From NCBI RefSeq assembly GCF_000263715.2, contig NZ_CM001514.1, positions 978,936-1,042,935 on the forward strand: 64,000 nt of DNA, written 5' to 3'. Each line of letters opens with the position of its first letter. Within the stretch, counting starts at the first letter, position 1. The stretch comes from Pseudomonas synxantha BG33R. Lineage in GTDB: Bacteria > Pseudomonadota > Gammaproteobacteria > Pseudomonadales > Pseudomonadaceae. Below, one piece after another: positions 1-9,683 of the stretch. The translations under genes were made by a program, and so were the position numbers. The notes under the pieces are model-generated. The model searched no databases and was not told the origin of the DNA. It saw nothing but the letters and a program-made list of their open reading frames with translations.

Positions 1-207
1 TTGGATTTTGCGGACTTTGACGTGCCTGTTAGCCCCGAGGTGTCTGCCGGGTTTGACTCGAGAGGGGTTGCATTGGAGACTGTCTCCGGAAGGATAAGTG
101 GGATGTTTAGTAATTCGAGGAAAAAAGCTGTGATTGCTTTTGACTTTATTACGAGACAAGGAACCAACAGTTGGACAGTAAAGGGGTATCTTAGACTGTC
201 GGCATAA
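1..207 (+). CDS. 3' end of an unrecognised gene (partial)
   Basis: An open frame runs from the first base to a TAA at 205-207 (68 codons). The TTG at base 1 is probably just an internal codon, so this is likely the C-terminal part of a longer protein. The visible part has no recognisable motif; it ends in an alternating polar/hydrophobic stretch (WTVKGYLRLSA) that would fit beta strands. Base composition is clearly richer in A and T than the dpp genes beyond, and the following spacer is also AT-rich, which suggests accessory DNA. I do not recognise the family. Confidence 0.45.
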   Translation: MDFADFDVPVSPEVSAGFDSRGVALETVSGRISGMFSNSRKKAVIAFDFITRQGTNSWTVKGYLRLSA

Positions 208-244
208 TCTGTTTCTGTGGTGAGTGCGACATAGCGTTTAAGTT

Positions 245-279
245 GCTGTGCCGTGCCGTGCCGTGCTGTGCTGTGCTGA
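245..279. repeat. pentanucleotide tandem repeat (GCYGT x7)
   Basis: About seven head-to-tail copies of GCYGT, in the order GCTGT, GCCGT three times, GCTGT twice, then a degenerate GCTGA. It lies 40 bases past the stop of the first frame and outside any gene. The unit is five bases, so copy changes would alter reading frame if it were translated, but I see no frame that uses it. Confidence 0.75.
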
Positions 280-527
280 GCGTTGGCGTAGTTAAGGTCA
301 TGGCGTCTCAATAGTGAGGCGGAAACTATAAAGAGAGTGAAGCTTTCAAGGCGTTGTTTCGTTTGTGATGGGCTAATAAAAATAATGCGCTAAATAAGTG
401 TGTTAAAAAAAAGCAGTATTTAATTGCCCGGATGAGCCACACTGGGTTTGCGCGAAAATAAAGCCCCTCCGGCCAGACTGATGCGCAATCTGGCGGGAAG
501 GGCGGTAGAACTCGATATCACGTGCCC

Positions 528-552
528 ATTGGGAGCAAGCCTGCTCCCACAG
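528..552. repeat. solitary REP-like palindrome
   Basis: A short hairpin of the form TGGGAGCAAGC-CTGCTCCCA, matching the core of the REP sequences found elsewhere in this window, but present as a single copy. It lies just past the stop codon of dppF and could act as a 3' stabilising hairpin. Confidence 0.6.
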
Positions 553-569
553 AGGGGAACAGTGTTGCT

Positions 570-1541
570 TCAGGCCACGAATTGCTCCGCATAGTGGCAA
601 GCCACCTGCCGATTATCCAATGGTCGCAACAGCGGCTCTTCGCTGCTGCATCGCTCGGTCGCATACGGGCAGCGCTTGTGGAATGCGCAGCCAGGTGGCG
701 GGTTCAGCGGGTTGGGCAGTTCGCCAACGATCTTGATCTTCGGCTTGTTCGGGTCCGGGTGAATGGTCGGGGTGGCCGACAGCAGCGCCTGGGTGTAAGG
801 GTGCAGCGGGCGGGCGTAGATGTCTTCCTTGGGGCCTACTTCCACCGGGCGGCCGAGGTACATCACCATCACATCGTCGGCAACGTGTTGCACCACCGCC
901 AGGTTGTGGGAGATGAACACGTAGGCGGTGTTGAATTCCTGCTGCAAATCCATGAACAGGTTGAGCACCTGGGCCTGGATCGACACGTCCAGCGCCGAGG
1001 TCGGTTCGTCCGCCACCAACACTTTGGGTTGCAGCATCATCGCCCTGGCCAGTGCGATACGTTGGCGCTGACCACCGGAGAACATGTGCGGGTAGCGCTG
1101 ATAATGCTCAGGGCGCAGGCCCACTTGCTTCATCATCGCCTGGACTTTTTCGCGGCGCTCGGCGGCGGACAGGTTGGTGTTGATCAGCAACGGCTCCGCC
1201 AGTTGATCACCGACTTTCTGGCGTGGGTTCAACGACGCATACGGGCTTTGGAACACCATCTGCACGTCTTTACGCAATTGCTTGCGCTGGGCCTTGTCGG
1301 CACCGGCCACTTCCTGGCCGGCGATTTTCAACGAGCCCGAAGACGGCTCTTCAATCAGCGTGAGGGCACGGGCCAGGGTGGATTTGCCGCAACCCGACTC
1401 GCCCACCACCGCGAGGGTCTTGCCGGCTTCCAGCTCAAAGGACACGCCATTGAGAGCACGCACGGTGGCGTGGCCCTTGAACAGGCCACGGGACACTTCA
1501 TAGTGACGGGTGAGGTCGCGGGCGGTAAGTACGACGGCCAT
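570..1541 (-). CDS. dppF: dipeptide ABC transporter ATP-binding protein DppF
   Basis: One of the two ATPases that drive the DppBC permease for di- and tripeptide import; it acts on the cytoplasmic face. 323 residues. Visible motifs are Walker A GESGCGKST (about residue 47), signature SGGQRQRIALARA, Walker B with VLVADEPTSALD, and the oligopeptide-family C-terminal cysteine cluster (CAFHKRCP then a further Cys). The start ATG at 1541 overlaps the dppD stop by one base (TAATG), so the two are translationally coupled. It is the last gene of the dppBCDF block. The family and its partner are very clear. Confidence 0.95.
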   Translation of the reverse strand: MAVVLTARDLTRHYEVSRGLFKGHATVRALNGVSFELEAGKTLAVVGESGCGKSTLARALTLIEEPSSGSLKIAGQEVAGADKAQRKQLRKDVQMVFQSPYASLNPRQKVGDQLAEPLLINTNLSAAERREKVQAMMKQVGLRPEHYQRYPHMFSGGQRQRIALARAMMLQPKVLVADEPTSALDVSIQAQVLNLFMDLQQEFNTAYVFISHNLAVVQHVADDVMVMYLGRPVEVGPKEDIYARPLHPYTQALLSATPTIHPDPNKPKIKIVGELPNPLNPPPGCAFHKRCPYATERCSSEEPLLRPLDNRQVACHYAEQFVA

Positions 1542-2509
1542 TACGCCACCTCCTGGTTCAGCGGGTAGAAGCAGCGGGCGAGGCTGTTGCTTTTCGGGTC
1601 AAGGCTTGGACGCTGGGCGCGGCAGGAGTCCTGCACATACGGGCAGCGCGGTGACAGCAAGCAGCCCTGCGGACGGTCATAGCGGCCGGGAACGATGCCC
1701 GGCAGCGTGGCCAGGCGCGTGGCGCCGAGGCTGTGCTCGGGAATCGCCTTGAGCAACGCTTCGCTGTACGGGTGCGCCGGGATGTCGAACAGTTGCGGCA
1801 CCTGGCCGACTTCCACCGCTTGGCCTGCGTACATCACGCACACGCGCTGGGCAGTTTCAGCCACCACCGCGAGGTCGTGAGTGATCAGCACCAGGCCCAT
1901 GTTCTGTTCTTTTTGCAGCGCCAGCAGCAGCTCCATGATCTGCGCCTGGATGGTCACGTCCAGCGCAGTGGTCGGCTCATCGGCGATCAGCAGTTTGGGC
2001 TCGCCGGCAATTGCCATGGCGATTGCAACACGCTGGCTCATACCGCCAGACAATTGGTGCGGGTAGGCGTCCATGCGGCTGGCGGCGCCTGGGATTTCGA
2101 CTTTTTCCAGCAGCTCGATCGCACGCTTGCGCGCTTGCTTGCCGGACATTTTCAAATGCAGGCGCAGCACTTCTTCGATCTGGAAACCCACGGTGTAGCT
2201 GGGGTTCAGCGCGGTCATCGGGTCCTGGAACACCATCGCCAGGTCTTTGCCGACGATCTGGCGGCGCTGGCGGTTGCTCAGCTTGAGCATGTCCTTGCCG
2301 TCGAAGTTCAGCGCATCGGCGGTAACGATGCCGGGATGCTCGATCAGGCCCATCAGCGCCATCATGGTCACGGATTTACCCGAGCCCGACTCGCCAACGA
2401 TCGCCAGTACTTCGCCTTTGTCGACGGAAATGTCTAGGCCATCGACCACCGGTACGGCGGTCTTGTCGCCGAAGCGGACGTTGAGATTCTTGATTTCTAA
2501 CAGTGACAT
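1541..2509 (-). CDS. dppD: dipeptide ABC transporter ATP-binding protein DppD
   Basis: Second ATPase of the peptide importer, 322 residues. Walker A GESGSGKS (residues 39-46), signature [14 protein letters not shown], Walker [13 protein letters not shown], and a C-terminal oligopeptide-type domain with cysteines ([14 protein letters not shown]). The start at 2509 is chosen because AGGAGATT lies just upstream and the protein then begins [10 protein letters not shown] as in the family; an upstream in-frame ATG at 2569 would add 20 unrelated residues and overlap dppC. It lies 10 bases after the dppC stop and shares one base with dppF. Confidence 0.95.
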   Translation of the reverse strand: MSLLEIKNLNVRFGDKTAVPVVDGLDISVDKGEVLAIVGESGSGKSVTMMALMGLIEHPGIVTADALNFDGKDMLKLSNRQRRQIVGKDLAMVFQDPMTALNPSYTVGFQIEEVLRLHLKMSGKQARKRAIELLEKVEIPGAASRMDAYPHQLSGGMSQRVAIAMAIAGEPKLLIADEPTTALDVTIQAQIMELLLALQKEQNMGLVLITHDLAVVAETAQRVCVMYAGQAVEVGQVPQLFDIPAHPYSEALLKAIPEHSLGATRLATLPGIVPGRYDRPQGCLLSPRCPYVQDSCRAQRPSLDPKSNSLARCFYPLNQEVA

Positions 2510-2519
2510 GGGAATCTCC

Positions 2520-3437
2520 TCAGGCGGCGTTCTTGAGTTTCGGGTCCAGCGCATCGCGCAGGCCGTCACCCATCAAGTTGATTGCCAGCACGCTGAGCAA
2601 AATGGTCAAGCCAGGCAGGCTCACGACCCACCAGGCGCGTTCGATGTAGTCACGGGCCGAAGCCAGCATGGTGCCCCACTCAGGGGTTGGCGGTTGTACG
2701 CCAAGGCCGAGGAAGCCCAGGGCCGCGGCATCGAGAATCGCCGAGGAAAAGCTCAAGGTCGCTTGTACGATCAGCGGTGCCATGCAGTTAGGCAGCACGG
2801 TGATGAACATCAGGCGTGGCAGGCCGGCACCCGCGAGGCGGGCGGCGGTCACGTAGTCGCGGTTCAGTTCGCCCATTACCGCCGCGCGGGTCAGACGCAC
2901 GTAGGACGGCAACGACACGATAGCGATGGCGATCACGGTGTTGATCAGGCCAGGGCCGAGGATGGCGACAATCGCCACGGCCAGCAGCAGCGATGGCAGG
3001 GCCAGCATGATGTCCATCAAGCGCATGATGGTTGGGCCGAGCAAGCGCGGGAAGAACCCGGCGAAAAGGCCCAGCAGGATGCCTGGGATCAGCGACATCA
3101 CTACTGATGACAAGCCGATCAGCAACGACAGGCGCGAACCCTGGATCAGGCGCGAGAGCAAGTCACGCCCCAGTTCGTCGGTGCCGAGCAGGAACTGCAT
3201 CTGCCCGCCCTCCAGCCACGCCGGTGGGGTCAGCAGGAAGTCGCGGTATTGCTCGCTGGGGTTATGCGGGGCAACCCAGGGAGCGAAGATCGCGCAGAAC
3301 ACGATCAGCAACATGAACAGCAGGCCGGCAACCGCGCCTTTGTTCTTGGAGAAGGCTTGCCAGAATTCTTTATACGGGGACGGGTACAGCAGGCTCTGAT
3401 CGACTGCTGACACTGGAGTAGAGGTAGTCATGGTCAT
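2520..3437 (-). CDS. dppC: dipeptide ABC transporter permease DppC
   Basis: Inner-membrane permease subunit, about 305 residues, with a cytoplasmic N-terminus, a first membrane segment near residues 35-55 ([17 protein letters not shown]), and the inner-membrane-component domain with several further helices. The EAA-type loop appears around [15 protein letters not shown], where it contacts the ATPases. The protein begins MTMTTS: ATG at 3437 or 3431 could be used, and the second sits at better distance from the GAG upstream. It follows dppB by four bases. Confidence 0.93.
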   Translation of the reverse strand: MTMTTSTPVSAVDQSLLYPSPYKEFWQAFSKNKGAVAGLLFMLLIVFCAIFAPWVAPHNPSEQYRDFLLTPPAWLEGGQMQFLLGTDELGRDLLSRLIQGSRLSLLIGLSSVVMSLIPGILLGLFAGFFPRLLGPTIMRLMDIMLALPSLLLAVAIVAILGPGLINTVIAIAIVSLPSYVRLTRAAVMGELNRDYVTAARLAGAGLPRLMFITVLPNCMAPLIVQATLSFSSAILDAAALGFLGLGVQPPTPEWGTMLASARDYIERAWWVVSLPGLTILLSVLAINLMGDGLRDALDPKLKNAA

Positions 3438-3441
3438 GATC

Positions 3442-4452
3442 TCAGCGCTGGTGACGGATGCGTGGGTTGGCGAAGCCGTAGAGGATATCCACCACGAAGT
3501 TCACCAGGATCACCAGGCAGGCGATCAGCAGAATGCCGTTTTGCACCACCGGGTAGTCCCGCGCGCCAATGGCTTCGATCAGCCATTTGCCGATGCCGGG
3601 CCACGAGAAGATGGTTTCGGTCAGTACCGCACCGGCCAGCAGCGTGCCGACTTGCAGTCCGACCACGGTCAGTACCGGGATCAGCGCGTTACGCAGGCCG
3701 TGAACGAATACCACGCGCGCCGGCGACAGGCCCTTGGCCTTGGCGGTGCGGATGTAGTCCTCGCGCAGTACTTCAAGCATCGAGGAGCGGGTCATCCGTG
3801 CGATCACAGCCAGCGGGATGGTACCCAGCACGATAGCCGGCAGGATCAGGTGGTGCAGGGCGTCCCAGAACGCGTCCGGCTCGTCGGCCAGCAGGGTGTC
3901 GATGAGCATGAAACCGGTGCGCGGCTCGATGTCGTAGAGCAGGTCGATACGCCCGGAAACCGGGGTCCAGCCCAGGCTTACCGAGAAGAACATGATCAGG
4001 ATCAGGCCCCACCAGAAGATCGGCATCGAATAGCCCGCCAGGGAGATGCCCATCACCCCATGGTCGAACAGGGATCCTCGTTTGAGTGCCGCGATCACCC
4101 CGGCCAACAGGCCCAGGATACCGGCGAACAACAGGGCGGCCATGGACAGTTCCAGGGTCGCGGGGAAGAGGGCGGTGAACTCGGTCCACACGCTGGTGCG
4201 GGTGCGCAGCGATTCGCCAAGGTCGCCCTGGGCGAGCTTGCCGACGTAATCCAGGTATTGCGCATACAGCGGCTTGTTAAGGCCAAGGCGCTCCATTGCC
4301 TGGGCGTGCATTTCGGGGTCAACCCGCCGCTCGCCCATCATGACTTCTACGGGGTCGCCTGGAATCATGCGAATCAACGCAAAAGTCAGCAACGTGATGC
4401 CGAAGAACGTGGGGATCAATAACCCCAATCGGCGGGCAATAAAACTAAACAT
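3442..4452 (-). CDS. dppB: dipeptide ABC transporter permease DppB
   Basis: Inner-membrane permease subunit of the peptide importer, 336 residues, close to the usual family length. It opens with MFSFIARRLGLLIPTFFGI, the first membrane helix, followed by the periplasmic loop and five further helices; the EAA loop is at RTAKAKGLSPARVVFVHGLR. The start at 4452 is preferred over an upstream ATG at 4500 because the shorter form matches the family N-terminus. It lies 76 bases after the binding-protein gene and heads the tight dppBCDF group. Confidence 0.94.
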   Translation of the reverse strand: MFSFIARRLGLLIPTFFGITLLTFALIRMIPGDPVEVMMGERRVDPEMHAQAMERLGLNKPLYAQYLDYVGKLAQGDLGESLRTRTSVWTEFTALFPATLELSMAALLFAGILGLLAGVIAALKRGSLFDHGVMGISLAGYSMPIFWWGLILIMFFSVSLGWTPVSGRIDLLYDIEPRTGFMLIDTLLADEPDAFWDALHHLILPAIVLGTIPLAVIARMTRSSMLEVLREDYIRTAKAKGLSPARVVFVHGLRNALIPVLTVVGLQVGTLLAGAVLTETIFSWPGIGKWLIEAIGARDYPVVQNGILLIACLVILVNFVVDILYGFANPRIRHQR

Positions 4453-4528
4453 CTTGGTGTGTACCTCAATCAGCCGGTTAGGCAGGTTCGGCACCGTCAA
4501 TGTCGACGGTGCCGAGCGTTTTTCTTAT

Positions 4529-6127
4529 TTACTTCACCTGGGTGGTGGCGAAGTTATTTGTACCCAGAGGGCTTTGGGTGAAGCCCTCTACGTTCTTGCG
4601 CAGGGCGGTGAACAGTTTCGGGTAAGCCATGGGAAGCCAGGGTTGGTCTTTCTCGAACACATCCTGTGCTTGTTCATAGAGCGCGGCCCGTTCGGCCGGT
4701 TCCGCGACTGCACGGGCTTTGTCGATCAAGTCCTGAAACTCTTTGTTACACCAGCGGGCGTAGTTTTCGCCGTTTTTGGCTGCATCGCAACTCAGGTTTG
4801 GCGTCAGGAAGTTATCCGGGTCGCCGTTATCACCGACCCAGCCCGCCGAAACCATGTCGTGCTCGCCGTTTTTGGCACGCTTGAGCATCTCGCCCCATTC
4901 CATGACCTTGATATTGATCTTCAAGCCAATCTGGGCCAGGTCTGCTTGCATACGCTGGGCGCCGAGCATCGGGTTGGGGTTGGTCGGGCCGCCGCCGTTA
5001 CGGGTGAACAGGGTGAATTCGGTGCCTTCCGGCACGCCGGCTTCCTTGAGCAGGGCACGGGCCTTGTCCAGGTCGCGCGCTGGGTTTTTCAGCTTTTCAC
5101 TGAAACCCAGCAATGTCGGTGGATAAGGGCCGGTGCCCACGACTGCATTGCCTTTGCCGAACAGCGCTTCGGTATAGCCGGTCTTGTCGAACGCGATATT
5201 GATTGCATGACGTACCCGCGCATCGCTCATGTATTTGCGGGTGGTGTTCAATGCGGTATAGCTGGTGGTCATCGCCGCCAGTTCATCGACTTTCAGGTTC
5301 GGGTCTTTCTTGATGCTTGGGATGTCGTCCGGCTTGGGGAACAATGCGATCTGACATTCGTTGGCCTTGAGCTTCTGCAGGCGCACGTTGTTATCGACGG
5401 TGATTGCCAGAATCAGCGGATCGACCGCCGGCTTGCCGCGGAAGTAGTCGGGGTTGGCCTTGAAGCGTGCCTGGGCGTCTTTCTGATAACGGGTGAAGAT
5501 GAACGGGCCAGTGCCGATGGGCTTGGCATTGAGGTCTTCGGTCTTGCCGGATTTGAGCAACTGGTCGGCGTATTCCTTCGAATGGATTGAAGAGAATGCC
5601 ATGCCCAGGTCAGCCAGGAACGGAGCTTCAGGACGGGTCAGGGTAAAGACGACGGTATGATCGTCGATCTTCTCTACGCTCTTGAGCAGTTCCTTGAACC
5701 CCATGCTTTCGAAGTACGGGTAGCCCACGAGGGACTTTTTATGCCAAGGGTGATTCGGGTCCAGCTGGCGCTGGAAGCTCCAAAGCACGTCGTCGGCGTT
5801 CAGGTTGCGCGTGGGTTTGAAATAGTCGGTGGTGTGGAACTTGATATCGTCACGCAGGTGGAAGGTGTAGGTCAGGCCATCGGCACTGATTTCCGGCAGG
5901 TCTTTAGCCAGCGCAGGGACCACCTCGGTAGTACCGGGCTTGAAGTCCACCAGACGGTTGAACATGGTTTCAGCGGCGGCATCGGCGGTCACGGCGGTGG
6001 TGTACAGGACCGGGTCGAAACCTTCCGGGCTGGCTTCGGTGCACACCACCAGCGGTTTGGCCGAAACGCCGATCGCCACGCTCAACAGCGCGGCAGCCAT
6101 GGCGGCTTGTAGCGGGAGCATTTTCAT
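4529..6127 (-). CDS. dppA: peptide-binding protein of the Dpp transporter (family 5), copy adjacent to dppB
   Basis: Periplasmic family-5 solute-binding protein, 532 residues, with a cleavable signal peptide ending in VSAKP at about residue 24. It carries the family start VVCTEASPEGFDP, the SADGLTYTFHLRDDIKFH block near residue 85 and the GDNGDPDNFLTPNLSC block near residue 430. GAGGG lies seven bases before the ATG. It is the binding protein nearest to the permease genes and departs most from the other three copies here (CTEASPEGFD instead of CSEGSPAGFD). Its peptide preference cannot be read from sequence. Confidence 0.92.
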   Translation of the reverse strand: MKMLPLQAAMAAALLSVAIGVSAKPLVVCTEASPEGFDPVLYTTAVTADAAAETMFNRLVDFKPGTTEVVPALAKDLPEISADGLTYTFHLRDDIKFHTTDYFKPTRNLNADDVLWSFQRQLDPNHPWHKKSLVGYPYFESMGFKELLKSVEKIDDHTVVFTLTRPEAPFLADLGMAFSSIHSKEYADQLLKSGKTEDLNAKPIGTGPFIFTRYQKDAQARFKANPDYFRGKPAVDPLILAITVDNNVRLQKLKANECQIALFPKPDDIPSIKKDPNLKVDELAAMTTSYTALNTTRKYMSDARVRHAINIAFDKTGYTEALFGKGNAVVGTGPYPPTLLGFSEKLKNPARDLDKARALLKEAGVPEGTEFTLFTRNGGGPTNPNPMLGAQRMQADLAQIGLKINIKVMEWGEMLKRAKNGEHDMVSAGWVGDNGDPDNFLTPNLSCDAAKNGENYARWCNKEFQDLIDKARAVAEPAERAALYEQAQDVFEKDQPWLPMAYPKLFTALRKNVEGFTQSPLGTNNFATTQVK

Positions 6128-6164
6128 TCAGAGCCCTCTGCAATCGATGGAACCAGAAAAGCGT

Positions 6165-6195
6165 AGACGGCGAGCTCGTCCTGAGCCCGCCGTCT
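6165..6195. terminator. hairpin between the porin and dppA
   Basis: AGACGGCG at 6165-6172 pairs with CGCCGTCT at 6188-6195. It sits just after the porin stop codon on the minus strand and lacks a T run, so it is more likely an intercistronic attenuator or 3' stabiliser than a full terminator. Confidence 0.45.
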
Positions 6196-6207
6196 GCCTG
6201 GCGCTAA

Positions 6208-7602
6208 TTAAAGGATGTTGAATGGGATGGTGGTGACCAGACGGAACTCTTTGATGCTGCCGTCGGATTGGAACTCGCTGCCACGGTGTTCAACGTAGGT
6301 GGCACGAATCGCGGTGGCCTTGAGCGGGCCGCTCTGGACCGCGTAGGAAGCGCCGATACCGTATTCCTGGTGCTTCTCGCCGTCCTGGGACTGGATGCCG
6401 TCGTAGGCGAACTTGGCCCGACCACCGTTGCCGGTGTAGTGGGTGCCGTCGATATCCCAGCCGCGCGCCGAGTAGGCGTTGAACTTCAGGCCCGGCACGC
6501 CGTATTCGGCCATGTTGATGGCGTAGGCGATCTGGAAGGACTTCTCGTTCGGGCCGTTGAAGTCCGAGGTCAGGGAGTTGGCCAGGTAGATGCCGTTGGT
6601 CTCGTGCAGGTAGTCGAAGTACTCGTTACCGTTCACTTGCTGGTAAGCGAAGGTCAGGCTATGCGCCTGGTGAGTCAGGCCCAGGGAAAGGGAGAAGGTA
6701 TCGTTGTCGATTTCCCCCATCTCTTTTTTGCCTTCATCGACGGTTTTGTAGTAGTTGAAACCGGTGGTCAGGCCCAACTGCTGCGCGTCGCCCAGCTCGT
6801 GGGTGGCGCCGAAGTAGTACTGGTTCCAGAAGTCTTTCACGTTGGCGGCGAAGAAGCTGGTTTTCAGGCTTTTGAGCGGCTGGTAGTTCGCGCCCAGGGT
6901 ATAGACTTTATCGGTTTCCGCGCCATTGCCGTATTCGGTACGGAATTTCGACAGGCTCTGTTCGCTACGTGGCGAAACGCGGTCAAACACGCCGCCCTGG
7001 AACGACAGGTTGCTGAACTCTTCGCTGTTGAAGCTCACACCCTGGAAGCTAGAAGGCAAGGCACGGTTGCCGATGGTGTCGACGATGCCGCTGCTGAAGT
7101 TCTGGCGACCGGCGGTCAAGGTGGTGTTGGACACGCGGAACTGTACGTTGGCCAGGCCCAGTTTGCTCCACTGGTCTACGGCGTCACCATTGGAGTCCGC
7201 CAGGGTACGGTTGGAGCCGCCCTTGATATCACGCTTGCTGCGGTCCAGTACCAGAGCGTTGTAAACCGCCACTTCGGTCTTGACGCCGACAGTGCCCTGG
7301 GTGAAACCCGAGCTGGCGTTGAGGATGGTGCCCTGTACCCAGTTGGTACGGTTACGGTCGGTCAGGGTCTGGCCATGCTTCTGGTACGCGAAGGTGCCCC
7401 CACGGTATTTGCTTTCATGGGAGTACCAGTTACGTGTGGTGCCGCCAAGGCTGAAGTCTTCAACGAAGCCTTTAGCCTCGCTTTGGGCGCTGGTGCCGGC
7501 CAAGGTGGTAGGAACGAAGTCCTGGCTTTGCGTTTCAGCATAGGCGGTTGCCGTGATGCTGCTGATGGCCAAGGCCAGAAGCGCTTTGCTGCTCAGTTTC
7601 AT
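6208..7602 (-). CDS. opdP: OprD-family outer-membrane porin, OpdP-like
   Basis: Outer-membrane channel of the OprD family, 464 residues. A signal peptide ends at TATAYAETQ (about residue 22); the mature part has the family hallmark FVEDFSLGGTTRNWYSHE and the alternating strand pattern of an 18-strand barrel, ending FRLVTTIPFNIL with the terminal hydrophobic residues expected for BAM recognition. Its place between two peptide-binding proteins matches the P. aeruginosa locus, where the equivalent channel takes up small peptides (OpdP). It probably brings peptides across the outer membrane for the Dpp permease. The subfamily assignment rests mainly on position. Confidence 0.85.
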   Translation of the reverse strand: MKLSSKALLALAISSITATAYAETQSQDFVPTTLAGTSAQSEAKGFVEDFSLGGTTRNWYSHESKYRGGTFAYQKHGQTLTDRNRTNWVQGTILNASSGFTQGTVGVKTEVAVYNALVLDRSKRDIKGGSNRTLADSNGDAVDQWSKLGLANVQFRVSNTTLTAGRQNFSSGIVDTIGNRALPSSFQGVSFNSEEFSNLSFQGGVFDRVSPRSEQSLSKFRTEYGNGAETDKVYTLGANYQPLKSLKTSFFAANVKDFWNQYYFGATHELGDAQQLGLTTGFNYYKTVDEGKKEMGEIDNDTFSLSLGLTHQAHSLTFAYQQVNGNEYFDYLHETNGIYLANSLTSDFNGPNEKSFQIAYAINMAEYGVPGLKFNAYSARGWDIDGTHYTGNGGRAKFAYDGIQSQDGEKHQEYGIGASYAVQSGPLKATAIRATYVEHRGSEFQSDGSIKEFRLVTTIPFNIL

Positions 7603-7773
7603 GGGTGAAGCTCCTTTGGTTCTCTTTTTTAATGCCGGTCTTTTTAGGTGAACCGGCTATTGGGTGTGGAACTCGTTCAAGCCTGTGCAAACGTTTGGCG
7701 TAGGAATTTTCCCAACAAAAGCCTGCGCGTTTGCCGGGAAGCGAACTTCGCTCCCCGTAATCCGGTTATTTTC

Positions 7774-9378
7774 TTATGGGGTAATGCTGACGCCCGAGAA
7801 CACGTTGCGGCCGAAGGGGCTCACCTTGAAACCTTCGACTTTGGCGCTTAACGGCTGGTTGACCGTCGAGTGGGCGACTGGCGTGATCGGCACCTGCTGC
7901 TTGAGCAGTTGCTGCGCCTGTTTGTATAGAACAGTCCTTTGTTCGCGGTCGGTCACGACCTTGGCTTGCTTGATCAGCTTGTCGTACGCCGGGTCACACC
8001 ACATGGAGTAGTTGTTCCCGCCGATGGCGTCGCAGCTGTAGAGGGTGCCCAACCAGTTGTCCGGATCACCGTTGTCGCCAGTCCAGCCAATCAGGCTGAC
8101 ATCGTGCTCACCGTTCTTGGTGCGCTTGATGTACTCGCCCCATTCGTAGCTGACGATTTTGACTTTCAGGCCGATCTTGGCCCAATCGTTCTGCAGCATC
8201 TCGGCCATCAGTTTGGCGTTGGGGTTGTACGGGCGCTGCACCGGCATCGCCCACAGGGTGATCTCGGTGCCTTCCTTGACGCCGGCGGCCTTGAGCAGCT
8301 CCTTGGCTTTTTCCGGGTTGTAGGCGGCGTCCTTGATGCTGTCATCGTAAGACCACTGCGTCGGTGGCATACCGTTGACCGCCAGTTGCCCGGCGCCCTG
8401 GTACACAGCGTTGAGGATGCTCTGCTTGTTCACCGCCATGTCCAGCGCCTGGCGCACTTCAAGCTGGTCGAACGGCTTGTGGCGCACGTTGTAGGCGATG
8501 TAGCCGAGGTTGAAGCCAGGCTTGGTCAGCAGTTGCAGGTTCGGGTCGGCCTTCAGTGCGTCTACATCGGCGGGGCGCGGATGCAGGGTGACCTGGCATT
8601 CGCCGGCCTTGAGCTTCTGCACCCGTACCGAGGCGTCGGTGTTGATGGCGAAGATCAGTTGGTCAAGTTTGACCCGGCTCGGGTCCCAATACTGTTTGTT
8701 GCCCACGTAACGGATCTGCGAGTCTTTCTGGTAACGCTGGAACACAAATGGGCCAGTGCCGATCGGCTTCTGGTTGATGTCGCTGGGCTTGCCTTGCTTG
8801 AGCAACTGCTCGGCGTATTCGGCGGACAGGATCGCAGCGAAACTCATGGCGATGTTCTGCACGAACGCGGCGTCGACCGTGTTCAAGGTCATCACCACGG
8901 TATGCAGGTCGGTTTTTTCGACCTTGGCGATATTCTTGTTCAGGCTCATCCCGTTGAAGTACGGAAACTCGGTAGGGTAGGCCTTGCGGAACGGATGCTC
9001 GGGGTCAAGCATGCGGTTGAAGGTGAACAGCACGTCGTCGGCGTTGAAGTCGCGCGTCGGCTTGAACTCCTTGTTGCTGTGGAACTTCACCCCTTCACGC
9101 AGGTGGAAGGTGTAGGTCAGGCCATCTGGCGAAATATCCCATTTGGTCGCCAGCCCAGGTACTACGTCGGTCGCGCCTTTTTCGAATTCAACCAGGCGAT
9201 TGTACAAAGGCTCTGCCGCATCGTTGTCGGTGGCCGTGGTGTATTGCGCAGTGTCAAACCCTGCCGGGCTGCCTTCGGAGCAGAACACCAGGCTCTTCTT
9301 TTCGGCGGCCTGGCCCATCGTGGCCACGGCCAGCAGGCTGGTGGCAAACATCGCGGATAGAACAGTGGTATGGCGCAT
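7774..9378 (-). CDS. dppA: peptide-binding protein of the Dpp system (family 5), copy upstream of the porin
   Basis: Periplasmic family-5 binding protein, 534 residues, signal peptide ending at GQAAEKK (about residue 24). Family blocks are visible: LVFCSEGSPAGFDTAQ at the mature start, SPDGLTYTFHLREGVKFH, and WTGDNGDPDNWLGTLYSC near residue 430. It is closely similar to the next two binding proteins and lies directly upstream of the porin gene. By analogy with P. aeruginosa, several such proteins share one DppBCDF permease and differ in the peptides they deliver. The exact numbering of this copy is uncertain. Confidence 0.92.
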   Translation of the reverse strand: MRHTTVLSAMFATSLLAVATMGQAAEKKSLVFCSEGSPAGFDTAQYTTATDNDAAEPLYNRLVEFEKGATDVVPGLATKWDISPDGLTYTFHLREGVKFHSNKEFKPTRDFNADDVLFTFNRMLDPEHPFRKAYPTEFPYFNGMSLNKNIAKVEKTDLHTVVMTLNTVDAAFVQNIAMSFAAILSAEYAEQLLKQGKPSDINQKPIGTGPFVFQRYQKDSQIRYVGNKQYWDPSRVKLDQLIFAINTDASVRVQKLKAGECQVTLHPRPADVDALKADPNLQLLTKPGFNLGYIAYNVRHKPFDQLEVRQALDMAVNKQSILNAVYQGAGQLAVNGMPPTQWSYDDSIKDAAYNPEKAKELLKAAGVKEGTEITLWAMPVQRPYNPNAKLMAEMLQNDWAKIGLKVKIVSYEWGEYIKRTKNGEHDVSLIGWTGDNGDPDNWLGTLYSCDAIGGNNYSMWCDPAYDKLIKQAKVVTDREQRTVLYKQAQQLLKQQVPITPVAHSTVNQPLSAKVEGFKVSPFGRNVFSGVSITP

Positions 9379-9683
9379 GACGATCCCGATCCTTGTTTGT
9401 AGTTATCAACAGCGAACCATCCCGCTGGCCACAGCCAGGGAGACATCACTGATCCCACGCACAGCAAGTGCCATTTCCCAGAGTGATGCCTCTGCTGTCC
9501 TACGACGTTATGGGACGTGGACCTTGCAGTAAATGCGCCAATTCTGACTGGACTTGTAGGTAACGGAGACATAAGGCGCAGTTCGTTGCTGTAGGACGGC
9601 AACGCTTGCAAATGTGGTCTGTTTCCTACGGCCCTGGCGGATGGAATAACGGCGACGTTGTGAAACGTCGCCGTTATTGATCC
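9379..9683. other. gene-free spacer between two dppA copies
   Basis: About 305 bases without a credible gene. In P. aeruginosa, as I remember it, a regulator (psdR) and a dipeptidase (mdpA) lie at this point of the cluster; no trace of either is readable here. It holds the 15-bp hairpin at 9645-9678 and presumably the promoter of the 7774-9378 gene. Confidence 0.5.
9645..9678 (-). terminator. perfect 15-bp hairpin after dppA copy
   Basis: AATAACGGCGACGTT at 9645-9659 pairs exactly with AACGTCGCCGTTATT at 9664-9678 around a four-base loop. It lies five bases beyond the stop codon of the 9684-11312 gene. There is no long T run on the minus strand beyond the TTATT of the stem, so it is a probable terminator or 3' stabilising hairpin. 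Confidence 0.65.

Larger units (their letters stand above)
208..569. other. gene-free spacer
   Basis: Convergent spacer between the first gene end and dppF. It holds the GCYGT repeat, an AT-rich stretch, an imperfect palindrome around 471-500 and one solitary REP-like palindrome at 528-552. I see no credible gene or promoter in it. Confidence 0.5.

Noticed and set aside
522..1568. A 348-codon plus-strand frame opposite dppF
   Set aside because: It mirrors dppF exactly and its sequence is the usual antisense shadow rich in R, H and Q.
9379..9683. Search for a remnant of psdR or mdpA
   Set aside because: No frame in this spacer resembles a helix-turn-helix regulator or a metallopeptidase.
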